Below, in pieces: positions 35,964 through 48,017 of a DNA stretch of 64,000 nt (the stretch's first letter is position 1; each line of letters opens with the position of its first letter). Source of the stretch: Liolophura sinensis (taxonomy: Eukaryota > Mollusca > Polyplacophora > Chitonida > Chitonidae). Position numbers and translations under genes: made by a program. The stretch lies in the NCBI RefSeq assembly GCF_032854445.1, contig NC_088302.1, forward strand, positions 13,511,338-13,575,337. The letters run 5' to 3'. The notes under the pieces were generated by a model that worked only from the letters and a program-made list of their open reading frames with translations, made no database searches and had not been told where the DNA came from.

Positions 35964-36837
35964 ACCACGTAAATGTAAAAGGTTTCACAAACTTTGGATC
36001 CCCATGCCGAGATCACGATCACGTGACAATGTGTTTTTGGTTCTAAAATTTTCCTTGGTAAACAAGATACTAATTGTTGACAGTTAATCAGTAACCAGTG
36101 TCGTAGACTGAAATCTAAACCGACTTGAAATCATTGACCCCAGGGGTGTAACATCTACTGATATATGATATATATGAGAGCGGGACCTCATAGTGTACAT
36201 GTACTGATATATATATATTAAACTTTCTCACAATTTATTCTGATCATTCCTATCATTTTTAAGCACACTCTTGGACATAAACTCACAAATATTATAAATT
36301 ATATCTCTAGTTGAATAGCGTCGTTATTTCACAAAGAGAGCCTATGCTCGAGCTACCATCGGATTGAATTGGGCTCCATACTTCCGGGCCGAGCTTTAGA
36401 CCTATTTGTTCGCTGAAACTGTATCGCATAGTGTATATTGTAATTTGCCCACCAATCGATCGTTTTCTGTTCATATGTGGATAAAGGTGTAGAATACAGA
36501 TAACAGAATTACATAGAACATATTTGATAGTTGTTTAGTTCCTAACTAAGCATTCACGATTAGGATTTGAGATTGAGAAAGAGATGATTCCGAAAGCTGA
36601 ACCTCGTTCTCATTTAATGCAGTGAGATATATTCGATAGATATTGTACATCCCTTGTATATGGCACTCAGTGATTAAAAAGTTCAGAAATTTTAGAATCA
36701 AAACTTAGATGGTCCCAACGTCCCTATTATTTCAAAATAAAGGTTGTGATAGACTAACAGTGTATTATGTTATAATAATAATGCATTATATAATAGCGAA
36801 TGTAATAACTGAATTTTTGTTGAAAACGAATGAATGA

Positions 36838-37110
36838 TTTATTTATTTATTTATTTATTTGATTGGTGTTTTACGCCGTACTCAAGAATATGCCACTTAT
36901 ACGACGGCGGCCAGCATAATGGTGGGTGGAAACCGGGCACAGCCCGGGGGAAGCCCACGACCATCCGCAGGTTGCTGCAGACCTTCCCACGTACGGCCGT
37001 AGAGGAAGCCAGCATGAACTGGACTTGAACTTACAGCGACCGCATTGGTGAGAGACTCCTGGGTCATTACGCTGCGCTAGCGCGCTAACCAACTAAGCCA
37101 CGGAGGCCCC
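36838..37110 (-). mobile_element. Full-length tRNA-derived SINE (right copy)
   Basis: Duplicate of 7441-7710, with a longer (TTTA)n run and a shorter ATGA run after the head, showing microsatellite drift since the duplication. Confidence 0.9.
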
Positions 37111-37731
37111 ATGAATGAATGAATGAATGAAGGAGTGAGTGAAAGATTATGGCTTAGCGACAAAGCCACAAATATTTCAGTCATATATCATTGCCAGAAA
37201 AATAACAGATAATATTTTTCAGTGTGTCATCGTCCAGAAATAGATCAAAGTATTACACACGTACTTTGGACCCATGCAGCATTTCTGAGTTTCCCACTAT
37301 ACCACACAAACAACAACTACACAACTTACACGAGCTGTATTTGAAACCACAACTTTTCTTTGGGTGTTTATTTCTACGGGACCATATACACGAGGACAGT
37401 TGGGCGCAGACAGATTTAATTATTTTTTTTTTATCACATCAGTTTTTAACTGTTCTAAAAGTTCACCAACCTTTTTTTTACTAGATAAACACCGTCATAA
37501 ATATTATTGATGGGGAATGGGGTTACTTTTCTTGTTGTTGACAAGGATAGTGTTGCGTGGAAAAGATGTAAATGGCAGAGAACGCATTCATTGGCTAACC
37601 GATATACACAGGCTGCGATTGGCCGTGTGTTTGCCGGCCGGCTTTCTCATATGCTGTGCCGTATTTGTTTGTCGACCTGAATTAAACAAATATAGGTCAG
37701 TCTACGTCCGGGAGAAGTCTTTTTCGAGGGC

Positions 37732-37738
37732 TATAAAT
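37732..37738 (+). promoter_or_regulatory. TATA box of the right plus-strand gene
   Basis: Identical TATAAAT context and identical 89-bp spacing to the ATG (37821) as in the left copy. Confidence 0.6.
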
Positions 37739-37820
37739 ACGCGAAACATTTTGTGAGGAGCCAAAAGCCTCCTTCAGCAGCTTTCTGACAACAGTCACTG
37801 ATTCGCCTAATTCCGCTAAG

Positions 37821-39994
37821 ATGGTTTACACTATGGCTGTTTTCCTGTTGGGCACCTTCGTCTTCGGTACCCATGCATGGGGTCCGACAGACTGCGCCTA
37901 CTCCGTCTGGAGCGAATGGAGATCTTATAACAGCGGGACTTTCCAGTTCCGCACTCGGGACATCCTCCGTAACGCCAGGCAAGGTGGCCAGCCATGTGTT
38001 GGGGACAGAGTTGAATACAGACCAGTCAACGGTAAGACAATAAGTCAACTTTGTAGGATAGCAGCTGTTCCAGAGATATATCGCTCAGTTACGCATATCG
38101 TTATATCTATGAAACTCTTGTGGACGTACGACAAAAACATGTTGGTGTGAAGTTAAGGAAACCACGCCAATCCTGACACATTGTACGAACAGCCTCACAG
38201 CGTACCGGTAACAGCTCCATGACAATGCGATAAAGATGAAATAGGATCAGCCACAGCTGTCTTTTCATGAAAACTTTTTGCCAAATGTTTTTAAAGCAAA
38301 ATTTCTGCAAAGCTAATCGAAGTTCTGGATCTGTGGCTGAAACTTTTTGTTTGGCGTTTTCGCACAGTTTCATCGTGGTTGATTGATCAGTACTTTGTGG
38401 ACATCTTGTAATATATATAATGTACTACAAATTTTATAAGGTCAATTCATACTTAAATACGTGATTAAATAAAAAAGCACGCAAGATAGATGCATCTGCG
38501 TCTTATATGTACACTTGTATAATGGCATTCAGCACATACATATGTTTGGTATTGTGATTTGATATTACGTTCAAAATCATCATGTCATGGCGGTGTCTGC
38601 GTGTAGCCAAAAAGCCTCTTATCCACCAACACGGTGATAGTAATCTGACATCGCGCGATTGGCATTTCCTATGTCTGTGTAAACATTTGCTAGGAAATTT
38701 CTAGTACAATTTCTGTATACGGCCTTGCTTTGGTTTAAACGCCGTAATGCACAGCGAATTATGAGAAAAAGTTACCGTACGAAGAAAACCTTTGTTCGCG
38801 AAATTTTAAGCTTGTTCCAGGTACAGCCCTCAACTTAAAGCAAATCTGGAACTTCGTCTTAACAATTGTCCTCTTTGTTTCATTTCAGCGCAACTCGATC
38901 CGGGTTTTGAGGGATTTTTGTCCATGTTTTTGGCGGGAAACGCCCCGTCGTTCAACTTAGCAGGAGGAGGGTTCTATACGCTGTCACGTGACTTTGTCAT
39001 TCTTCTCGACACAACAGTAAATGTCCAGTTGTTCCCATATTATAAATCTCTGGTGTCGAACATCTTGGGGAAGGTATGCGGGGATTTCTCAAGCAACCCC
39101 AGTGACAACCGAGTCACTATGGCGTCGTTTGACAGCTCAGAGACGGCGATTCACACATTTTCTGATACCCAGTCAAGGGAGATAATGCAGGACAAAGTCC
39201 TGAAGGTTCCTAGATCCCAGTACAGCACTTACGCTAACATCATACCGGCAGCTGACTTTGCCAGGACCACTTTGCACAGTGATACTTCAGGTATTATTGA
39301 GTACATTGCTATACAATATAAAATATAAGTACTTAATTTCATATATATTAATCCATCTTGTCCCAGATGTACCAGACTCGAATCCAGCCCTCATGTTATT
39401 TATTTATTCATTTGGTGTTTATTATTATTATTTCACTCATAGACTTAAGTTTTAATAACTCAGGATTATATCAGACACTTGCCGAAGGTTGATGGATTAA
39501 CCCATTCCGGTCACTCTGGTTTCCTCCACCCTTAAAGTTTTCTTCAGACTGGCATCCAGTATTTATGTAGACCTATACGGTAATATTCAAAATTATGGAG
39601 AGGTGATGACAGTTATATAAGAATCATCAGTCTATCAAAATATATTTTATAGTATGCAATTGAGCTTTTATCCGTTCATTCATTCTCTTCAGGCACCAGA
39701 ACATATAACAATGCAACAAAGGAAGTTCTCCTTGTGACGTCATCTCCGGATTACTGCTCGCGCGGTCTGACCAGAGCCTTGAATCGTCTTCGTACCGTAG
39801 CCGAAGTTTACATCCTTGTCATTGGTCGCACTAGTAACTCCTGCCTGGAGAGCCTTGCCACTTCTCCGACCGAGTTTCACTTCCGGCAGCTTGAGGACGT
39901 CGCTGCTATCACGGACGGTTCTGCACTTTTGTTAGATCAGTCGCAAGGAAACAACTTCTGCGTTCGCAACACGGGTGGTGGACAACACTACTGA
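37821..39994 (+). CDS. Secreted TSR-vWFA protein with degenerate MIDAS (right copy)
   Basis: Exons 37821-38031, 38889-39290 and 39693-39994 give 915 nt and 304 residues, with the same phase-1 introns as the left copy at 8441-10613. I count 10 substitutions between the two coding sequences: five change a residue (T/M in the signal peptide, Y/F, R/K, P/T and T/A) and five are silent. The signal peptide, the minimal TSR and the vWFA-like region with DTTVN and VTSSPDYC loops are all kept, so the loss of MIDAS residues predates the duplication. Both copies stay open with no frame damage, unlike the minus-strand pair. Role beyond secretion is unknown. Confidence 0.9.
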
Positions 39995-41360
39995 GAGAGT
40001 CGGTAACTGACCAAAGTGTTACTTGAAGCCTTCCATGATTCAACTTAAGTTTAATGTGCATATTTGGTGAAGTAATTTGCCAGTATTATTATATCTGTCG
40101 CTTTAGAAGTTATCTCAAACGGCCATAAGCATTGTCCTTGGATTTTATATCCAAGTCCACCAAATGTTGAAGTGTATCGGTTGTAGCGCTCTAAGCATCC
40201 TTGTACATATGTGCGTAGAACCATTGCTTATTCATTTTTGTAAAACGTGATTCCACACCATCGTTGTAAGTAGAAGACATCTAAGTTATTTTAGAGTTGT
40301 TCAGGGTGAAATTTCCAACCTGATACTAGATCCTGGAATATGACAATGTTCAAAACATGATTAAAGATTCACAACTGTACATAAAAGATATGGATTGATA
40401 ATAATAAACCTTTTTAGTGTATCTCGAAGATTTATGTCATTTATCTTTATGTCATATGAAATGGCGTTTTCTGGCTGTGAATGATCTCGGATGAATGAAT
40501 AAATGCGCTGAATCCTGCACGGTCATCGACGAAAAATCTAAATACACACAAGAATGCGTTTTGGTTTATATGCTCCATGACTCCTCGCCTGATTGACTGA
40601 TGCTAGTCGCCATGCTCAAGAATATTCACTTATAAGCCCAAAGTACACCACCAGCATTTAGAACGTAACTGACCAAATTCCTCGCATTTAATCTACAAAT
40701 TTTCACAAGAATAGCAAGCTTGATGTACCTCATATTATTTTCTACTAATCCAAAGCGCCAGAGAGCGGCTAATTTTGATCCAGCACCACCTATGGACCGC
40801 GAGTGAAACATTCCAATAGCCAACGCTAAGGGTTAGACTTTACATCTTTTTCATACATGGTTGATTTCTTACCCAGTAACAATCATATGTTTATGATTAT
40901 GTTACATTCCAACGGGTTTCACAGAGAACCAGTTATGCGCAAAAAGGTCCACGCGGTTCTCTAAAGAGCCATAAGGAACCAAGATTTGTGAGATTGTAGT
41001 GCATCCTCACTAAAACGCCATGCACGCAATGCACGCGATGCGTGCTGAAGACACTAGACACGATACCCCACCCACTAACATTATATACTGACACTGCGCG
41101 CCTACCTTGCTTTTATTTATATTACACCACATGTAAGAAAGATGGTCAGCAACTTGCCAAAAGCCGATGATTTAATCCTCCACCCAAATGTCTGATACGG
41201 GTCACTTAGTATCAGTTTACCAATATAGATAGTACAGATACTTTCTGGATGGTAATGATTAGAGCTACATATATTCCAGGCAAATAGAGAAAATTTGATT
41301 TGATAAGCGGATATAGATTTTTCTTTTCTTTTTTTTGCAAGTAACGATCAATAAGAAAAT
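39995..41360. other. 3' flank of the right plus-strand gene and duplication border
   Basis: It contains the 3' untranslated region to about 40425 and the SINE tail fragment near 40611. The end of the duplicated block is at 41095, followed by unrelated sequence. No gene seen. Confidence 0.5.
40403..40408 (+). terminator. Poly(A) signal candidate, right plus-strand gene
   Basis: AATAAA at the position matching 11022-11027 of the left copy, about 410 bp after the stop at 39994. Confidence 0.45.
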
Positions 41361-41363
41361 TTA

Positions 41364-41560
41364 CTGAGATTTAACGCCCTACTCGAAAATAGTACACTTC
41401 TACCAGGAGGTTTGCATTATGGGCGGAGGAAATCGGACTGAGCCTTGAAAAAAAGCATCGCTCTTCGTCAGATACACATCTTATGACCAACGAGAGCTGG
41501 CGATGAGCCCGTGATCTCATTGGCCAAGTACCGTTAGGCTGCAGCGCGTGGAGACGCTTC
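41364..41560 (-). mobile_element. Degenerate SINE-like repeat
   Basis: Read plus, it starts TTTAACGCCCTACTCGAAAA and continues CATTATGGGCGGAGGAAATC, echoing the reverse of the main SINE family's body, but the head is poorly matched. It is an old copy or a related family. Confidence 0.5.
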
Positions 41561-41984
41561 ACCTTAAAGAAGACCATTTCATTTGACAACTAGGCCGGTG
41601 TAAAAAGAACAGAAGATACTTTTAATGGTGTTAAAATGGTTGTAAAGTAAGAAAAGGCTATATTTCGGCCTACTCTTTAAATAAATAAAATAAATAAATA
41701 TAAATTTTAAGTACTGTATTACCCATTTTAAACCGTAGCACGTGTACAGAGCTAGGGGGCTAATATTTTGTGTAAGGTTATTATTTGGGCCATTCTGAAG
41801 TAATAGCAAAAAATTCGATTGGTGTAGATCAACTGTCGTAAGTCTTAGCGAGACCAAATAAAGGATGCATAACCTGCTGTCCCTTTGTTACAAACCCACA
41901 CTTTATTTAATGCGAGGTCTGACTGCTCCAAATATCGTCATATATTGTTAAAACTTTATGTGCAGGTTCTCTCTGTAATGCATC

Positions 41985-42400
41985 TAATCAAGTTTGAAAA
42001 CTTTGCACATTTAATTCATGAATACGCAGTTTTCGAGTTACGTCATTACGACAACAGAGTGACGTCGCCACTTAACAGCACGGTAGGGCTAACTGCCTAC
42101 CTTATAACATGGCACTGATTGTGTTTAGATCAAAGTACCGGGATAACATCATTAGTTTTGCAATATTGGGAACCCAAATCCATCCAAGAACATGATTCAG
42201 AAGATCAGTCTAATCCTTTTTAATTAGTACTCTATATTCTATATACCACCCCATGTTAAAATTACCAGGCTGGCCCTACTGTGCCGTAAAGCGACGACGT
42301 TATGTCACAAAGGGACGTCACTCTGTTGTCGTAACGTTATATCTCGAAACCTGCGTATTCTGTGTCATTGGTTATCGTTTTCAAATGTAATGGCTGTCTC
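41985..42400. repeat. Long imperfect inverted repeat, MITE-like
   Basis: Arms at about 41985-42096 and 42266-42400 are reverse complements at high but imperfect identity; the best core is GTCATTACGACAACAGAGTG versus GTTACGACAACAGAGTGACG (42042-42065 and its partner near 42313-42334). A spacer of about 170 bp separates them. No open frame lies inside. It is probably a non-autonomous inverted-repeat element; the ends and target site are not resolved. Confidence 0.55.
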
Positions 42401-43076
42401 CAAATATTAGACATTAATAAGTTTATTCATGCGGTGCATTTCGTGTAAGCTAAGATCAGTTATAAACACCATGCAGCCGGATCCATGCATAAATTTTGTG
42501 TCCATCGCATAAAGTTCGAAAACCTGGTTGGTCCATACATAGTCTGCATACCTATATGGTCCAGGCGTGGAATATAAATTTTCTTAATTAGTACATTTTC
42601 GTTTCTTTTAGGATGTTCTCGGATTATTTGACAAGAAGACAAGAACGCATTTGATTTTCGCAACAAAGTCAAACAAGATGTCTCCACATTCGAGCAATGT
42701 CTGCGGGTGTTTTGTATAAGCACAGCGCAGAAGGGCCAGGTAAAGAATCGATATTCACTTAGGGACATATTTGTCCCTATTCGCTTTAGAATATTTATTA
42801 GAGCCATGAAGGCTTCAACGGCGCACACTCCTGGGCCATTGTCGCCATCTTCCCACTGTTCTATGATGAAGCCGGACTTGCGCGTGGCTGCTCAAGATGA
42901 CGGCAGTGACCGAGAAGTGTGGGCCAACAATAGGAAAAAGGTGCTCTTTTCACAGCACAAAGAGTGACTTTTCATGCAGGATTATCATGGATTCACTGTG
43001 GATTATCGTGGATTCTCCGTGGCGCAAATAGATTTGCTCAAGTTTGTACTTTCGTTCCGAAGTTAACTACTTTCGT
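42401..43076. other. Gene-free stretch
   Basis: The minus-strand frame at 42460-42828 shows no domain and no splice context. Nothing else recognised. Confidence 0.4.
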
Positions 43077-43600
43077 ATCAAGCACGAAACACATTTTCCC
43101 ATGTTTGTGACAAGCACGAACCACATTTCATTATGTTTGTAACAAGCTCGAAAAACATTTCCCCATGTTTGTAACAGGCACAAACCACATTTCCTTATGT
43201 TTGCAACAAGCACGAACCACATTTTCCCATGTGTATAACAAGCACGAACCACATCTCCCCATGTGTGCAACAAGCACAAATCACATTTTCTCATGAGAGT
43301 AACAAGCACCAGTCACATTTCCTCGTGTCTGTCGTAAGCATCTGTCACATTTCTACTTGTCTGTAACAAGCATATATCACACTTCTTTCTGAAAGCGTCT
43401 GTGATACATCATCATGTCTGCAGTAATTAAGCTGTCACACACCTATATGACTGTAGTAGGCCTAAGCATCTCACACTTCTACATGTCTGTAGTAACCGTC
43501 TGTCCCATTTTCCCATGTTTATTTCTTAGTAACATGTTCCATTTACCGCATGTATGTAGTAACCACTGGTCACATTTTCCAGTGCCTATAGGGCATGTAC
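43077..43600. repeat. 32-bp minisatellite with decaying right side
   Basis: About ten 32-bp units of the type CAAGCACGAACCACATTTCC + CCATGTTTGTAA from 43079 to about 43400, then looser copies to about 43600 that keep CACATTT and ATGTCTGTAGTAA. Units become less alike from left to right. Confidence 0.85.
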
Positions 43601-44733
43601 AGTGTTCCGTCTCCATCAACTCTCTCTGGCGGTTGCCTTGGGCTTACATACATTACGTCAGACATACGTCACAGCACAAAATGATACATATATTGTTTAC
43701 TACAGCAACAGTGTTGTAGCACAGTCAAAATACGACCTAAATATTTCAGCCTTTAACAGTAGTCAGTATGTCAGTCAAACATGATATAAGCGTCTGGAAA
43801 TGGAGAGAAAATAATGCTAATGATTTAATATTGGCACTGATGCAGGGATTATGGATTGAATTGAGTTAAAAAGATTCACATAATGTATCTCTTTTAATTT
43901 CTGGCATTTTTGTTCGTTTGCTTAATGTTCCAAGTTAATATCATTGATGTGTTAGCATCCCTATGTACAGCAAACCGGGCAATATTTTATAGTTAGCGCG
44001 ATTCCTCGATTAAGCGCACTTTTCCCCATTGTTGGGCGCTGTTACACGATTAGTCGCCGCGTTTTACCATGAATAGGGTCTATTACACGATTAGGCGAAA
44101 TACACGATTAGGCTCGATAAGACTACCAATCTTGCGCAATTTCGTACAGGTGTGTATACAAGCACTTGCGATTTAACTGTGCAAAATGCTCTTCTTTTTC
44201 TCAATCATCTTGCTCTTATGTCCTCAGGTATGCGTAAGCCATCTGTCCCGAGAGCTCATTGGAACCTCATCTTGTATGACCTGTAATCGAACATGCTATA
44301 TTTCCGGATGGTATAACCCCACGGCTATGCATGTGTATCCCACCAAGCTGTTGTTGTTGTTTGTTTGTTTTTTTTGTCTAAAACAAAGCATTATATCTAT
44401 TATTTGCTTGTGTCCATCTTTTCAGAGGAGCCCACAGCCAGAAGTCTGCAGTCAATGTCCAATCCTTGAGCTAACACGATACAGGAATACCATGTAAAAC
44501 TGACCCAAAGTCATCATGCATGTATGAGGTTTTTGAGTGAATAAAATACATGAATGGAATTAAACATGAAGGACGGTAGAGGAGGATATGTCTGAATGTT
44601 TTGTGAACATGCAGTGAGGAGAGGTAAGTTGCATATCTCCTTATCCAACTGATTTGAAAATGATGTTGGTAACTACATCAAAGTGTCGTCTAGGAACGTC
44701 AGAATCTCTTCCCTGTTTTGTTTCCATGGGTAT
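43601..44733. other. Gene-free stretch with a short CGATTAGGCG motif cluster
   Basis: At 43987-44130 the phrase ACACGATTAG and near copies (TTACACGATTAGTCG, ATTACACGATTAGGCG, ATACACGATTAGGC) recur with irregular spacing. A possible signal-peptide exon at 44186-44227 ends CCTCAG/GTATGC, but nothing follows that supports a gene. Confidence 0.4.
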
Positions 44734-45489
44734 TGTTACGTGCACAACTGCCGTCAGCTTCTAAATTTAGTTGCCACTGTTTACATATGCTGAGTGCAGA
44801 GCCTGCTGTCTGCCTCTGCCTTAGAGTGTTCCAGAATACCCTCAGTTCGGTGCCTGTTTGTTTACATCAAGTGTTCAGGAATTTTCTTATTTTAGACAAT
44901 TCCACCAGGCTATATAAGACCTATGAAAGCAGGTCAAAGGGAGAGAAAAGGACAATTATTGAGAGTTTGGGGTGCTTTCCCTGTGTATTACTTTAGTAGT
45001 CCTTTTGTGCTGAATTTTGGTGTCTTTATAGCCTCTGGCTTTGTTATATCATATCTCCACCGAGCACTTGTTCAGTTTGAACTTGTATATTTAATTTGTG
45101 CTCTTATGTACACAGTGCTTATTAGTACACGGACCCTGTCTGTGGAATTTTGTGTATATTTCGTCATACACTCAGTTATACTGTGGATTTTCCCTCTTAT
45201 TTCTGCATTTATGCCTGTATGGTTTTCCGCATTGTGGAATATATGCGTCCGTTTGGACTTGACACCGTTGTAAATGTAAATACTTTAGTATTTGTATAGA
45301 TACTGCTATCCTTTCTTGTTAAAATTAAGTACTTAAGTATTTGTATAAGTCTTATTATCTGTTCTTGTTAAAGCTAATAAATTGTTGTAAAATAAAATCT
45401 GCTGGTTTTGTTTACTTTTTGTGCGGCTAAACTATCGTGTATTTCCAACAAGCCATCTCTTTATAATACAGACAGTTTGGGTCGTAACA
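44734..45489. mobile_element. Solo LTR (756 bp) with 4-bp target duplication
   Basis: Begins TGTTACG and ends CGTAACA, a perfect 7-bp terminal inversion. The flanks are GTAT at 44730-44733 and GTAT at 45490-45493. A TATATAAG box lies at about 44911 and AATAAA motifs near 45375-45395, so orientation is plus. No internal region adjoins: a solo LTR fossil. Termini and 4-bp duplication are like the LTR at 15062-16074, but the body is not obviously alike, so it is a related but different family. Open frames inside are not genes. Confidence 0.8.
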
Positions 45490-45527
45490 GTATAACCTAT
45501 ACATATAATGTTTAACCCAAAACAATA

Positions 45528-45625
45528 CAGTGGTCGTGGATTTCCCTAGGGATCTGCCCCGTTTCCTCCCACCATAATGCTGGCCACTGTCGTGTAAGTG
45601 AAATATTCTTGAATAAAATAAAGAA
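45528..45625 (+). mobile_element. 3' fragment of the main SINE family
   Basis: GTGGTCGTGGATTTCCCTAG, then TCCTCCCACCATAATGCTGG and GTAAGTGAAATATTCTTGA, ending in an A-rich tail. The head is missing. Confidence 0.8.
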
Positions 45626-46979
45626 AGAAAACTGTGCAAGACTGTGACAAATCCTGTCAGCTACTGCACAGTTTTGATGTATTTAGTATTTATAGCAAAG
45701 GGGCACTTTGCCATTAAACAGATATAACCATTATTCAACTGCCAAAAGACAACATTTCATTTATTGCTTGTATATAGATGGGTCTTCATGAGAACATGTG
45801 GTAATAAAATCAATATCATTTTTTGGAACAGTAGACCTACACAGTTTATGTCCAGTGTTTCCTGTTTGGAATGTTTGGATTCAAGAAATAAGCAGGTTTT
45901 CGGAAATAAATTTAACGTAGGGAAGTTATCATACAATCATGCTTTTATGAATTTTCATGGAAGTTTTGTTAATACTGTTATCTGAGGCCATCCTATTTAA
46001 TTTGCAAAGTCAATATTTGCTAGTATAATGTTTATTTATTCTGAAATGAAGTTTTTAACTTATGTTTGTCTGTTTAATGGGCGACAGATTTTGTTTTCGT
46101 ATCGGCGTTACAACATATTTAGGATAGTTATAAGTATTTGTCGGCAAAGCCGTGATAATAATGTAAAAAGTTACGAAACTCTATGTTATTGTCTTATCTC
46201 TAAAACCTTTACCTTCTATTTTCATTCTTGTTTTATTCAATAAAATGACATTCATTGTCCTCAGTTGAACTGCGAAATCAGAAGTTTGTGTTGCCGCCAT
46301 TTTTGTATTTTTTTACGGTAATTAGGGTGTCTATAGAACCCGAACTTATAGACCAAAAAACGAACCAATTCAAAAAGGAATTTATTATTTAATACCTTTA
46401 TGTGGATATTGGTCGTAGTTTTTGAGTAATATGGATAAAATTATGGACTTTTCAGGCTTCAAAGTAAAGCCATTGTTTTGGAGTGTTTGGTTGCGATTAG
46501 GGTGACGTCATTATGGTATCTGTGTTTACAAAATATGAAAAATTGGGTAATTGCTCCGCGGAAATCTGTAAATGGGCTTATTTTTTGCCAGTAGTAAACA
46601 TCAAGCTGCTGGTAAGCATCTCAAGTAAGTAGATATTTTATTAAGAGAGGAAAAATTCTTGTACGGTGAAGTGGGAAACAGTCCCAGTGTCTGGAATAGT
46701 GATTTGTGATCCAGTTTAAGAACTCTGAGATAGTTGACACTTGGTGGGAACCAGCGCCAGGAAGCCGGGAATACAGTGTCAGGAATCTGGGAATCTATCC
46801 CAGTCCCCAAATTCTGGGACTCTGCAGTCTCGTACAAGCAGAAATTATCTGAAATGTCGAAAGGGGAAAATATAGACTATATCAGAATATACAAACTGAA
46901 CTTTGGTACAATAACTAAAGAGAGGAGTCTCATGAGACTTTCTGTGCTATATACTGTGTTTACTTGGGACTCAGTCTCG
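45626..46979. other. Gene-free stretch
   Basis: AT-rich, with no coding signature, domain or clear repeat seen. Confidence 0.4.
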
Positions 46980-46989
46980 TACGACACTC

Positions 46990-47258
46990 GGGGCCTCCGT
47001 GGCTCAGTTGGTTAGCGCGCTAGCGCAGCGTAATGACCCAGGAGTCTCTCACCAATGCGGTCGCTGTGAGTTCAAGTCCAGCTCATGCTGGCTTCCTCTC
47101 CGGTCGTACGTGGGAAGGTCTTGCAGCAACCTGCGGATGGTCGTGGGTTTCCCCTGGACTGTGCCCGGTTTCCACCCACCATAATGCTGGCCGCCGTCGT
47201 ATAAGTGAAATATTCTTGAGTACGGCATAAAACACCAATCAAATAAATAAATAAATCC
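46990..47258 (+). mobile_element. Full-length tRNA-derived SINE with 10-bp target duplication
   Basis: Flanked by TACGACACTC at 46980-46989 and 47259-47268. The head GGGCCTCCGTGGCTCAGTTG carries a Pol III A box and GTGAGTTCAAGTCCAGC a B box. The conserved body (CCACCATAATGCTGGCCGCC) and the AACACCAATCAAATAAATAA tail follow. This is the best-preserved member in the window and serves as its reference copy. An exact target duplication suggests recent insertion. Confidence 0.93.
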
Positions 47259-47671
47259 TACGACACTCAGCTGTTTGGTACTTGAATCAACTGCTGGTTT
47301 CTGACTAGTCATAATAAATATTCATCATCTGATTTACTGGCAATCTGTTGTTGGAGAACTTTCATTTTTGTATGAGTATTTTTAATCTCATATACAAGTC
47401 ATACCGGATAATAACTCGAGTCAAGGAAATGTTATAAGATGGAATCCAAGTAGTGGCGACGTCTTCAAGTTCAGGGGAGATAATGCTGATTGGCTTATTC
47501 ATTTCACAAGCTTCTCTCGGCACATTAAATATCGAACAGGATTAAAGTGAGTGAATGGTATCGCACTCATAGGTACCTGTATACTTGGAGAGAAGGCATC
47601 ATAGGAAACGAAAGCACATAAGAAAATATTTTCCGCTACAATTTCCTCTAGTTTTCATCGTTTGCAATCAA

Positions 47672-48017
47672 CAGCCCCGATCGCACAGTTGGTAGAAATT
47701 CCGCTTCGAGAGCGGTAGGTCCAGGGTCAATCCTGGGTCCAGTCAGACCTAAGACTTTAAAAGAGTCTTTTGAACGCTTGGCGTTCAAAATGAAGGGTAG
47801 AGCACAACGACTGGTTGACCCGTATCAGTATAATGGCTCGGGCGGGGCGCCTTACTTGCGGTCGGTAAGGCGTCTCAGTGAAGCATCGCTAGATAAAAGA
47901 GCGGTGGAAATCTGTCCTGCAACAAGTAGGCACATTACATGCACTAAGGATTCTTTGGTCGTCATATGACTGAAAAATTGTTAAGTACGATGTTTAACCC
48001 TAAGCACTCACTCACTC
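47672..48017 (+). mobile_element. tRNA-derived SINE with (CACT)n tail
   Basis: tRNA-like head (GATCGCACAGTTGGTAGAAA, CGCTTCGAGAGCGGTAGGTC, B box CCAGGGTCAATCCTGGG), body ACTGGTTGACCCGTATCAGT, then the 3' end CTGAAAAATTGTTAAGTACG and a CACTCACTCACT tail. The 3' end parallels that of the LINE at 26234-27418, which suggests mobilisation by that LINE family. Confidence 0.85.

Larger units (their letters stand above)
29312..41095. repeat. Right copy of the segmental duplication
   Basis: This is the direct-orientation counterpart of 1-11683, starting at the base that matches position 1. It holds 99 bp (36023-36121) that the left copy lacks, and it has an intact reading frame in the minus-strand gene where the left copy does not. 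The sequence left of 29312 cannot be compared because the matching part of the left copy is outside the window, so 29312 is not a true boundary. The right boundary at about 41095 is seen directly as loss of similarity. Confidence 0.95.

Noticed and set aside
42460-42828. 122-residue minus-strand frame
   Set aside because: No domain or splice context, and composition like the neighbouring non-coding DNA.
43077-43600. CRISPR-like array (32-bp repeats)
   Set aside because: Units abut with no unique spacers, and the DNA is animal; it is a minisatellite.
44186-44497. Possible signal-peptide exon (MLFFFSIILLLCPQ then GTATGC)
   Set aside because: A good-looking leader and donor, but no following exon, promoter or homolog that I could see.
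44718-45273. Hydrophobic plus-strand frames of 92 and 116 residues
   Set aside because: They lie across and inside the solo LTR at 44734-45489; T-rich LTR sequence translates to hydrophobic residues.
47672-47760. Apparent tRNA gene (A and B boxes)
   Set aside because: The cloverleaf is incomplete and it continues into a SINE body and (CACT)n tail, so it is a SINE head. The same holds for the heads at 7710 and 46990.
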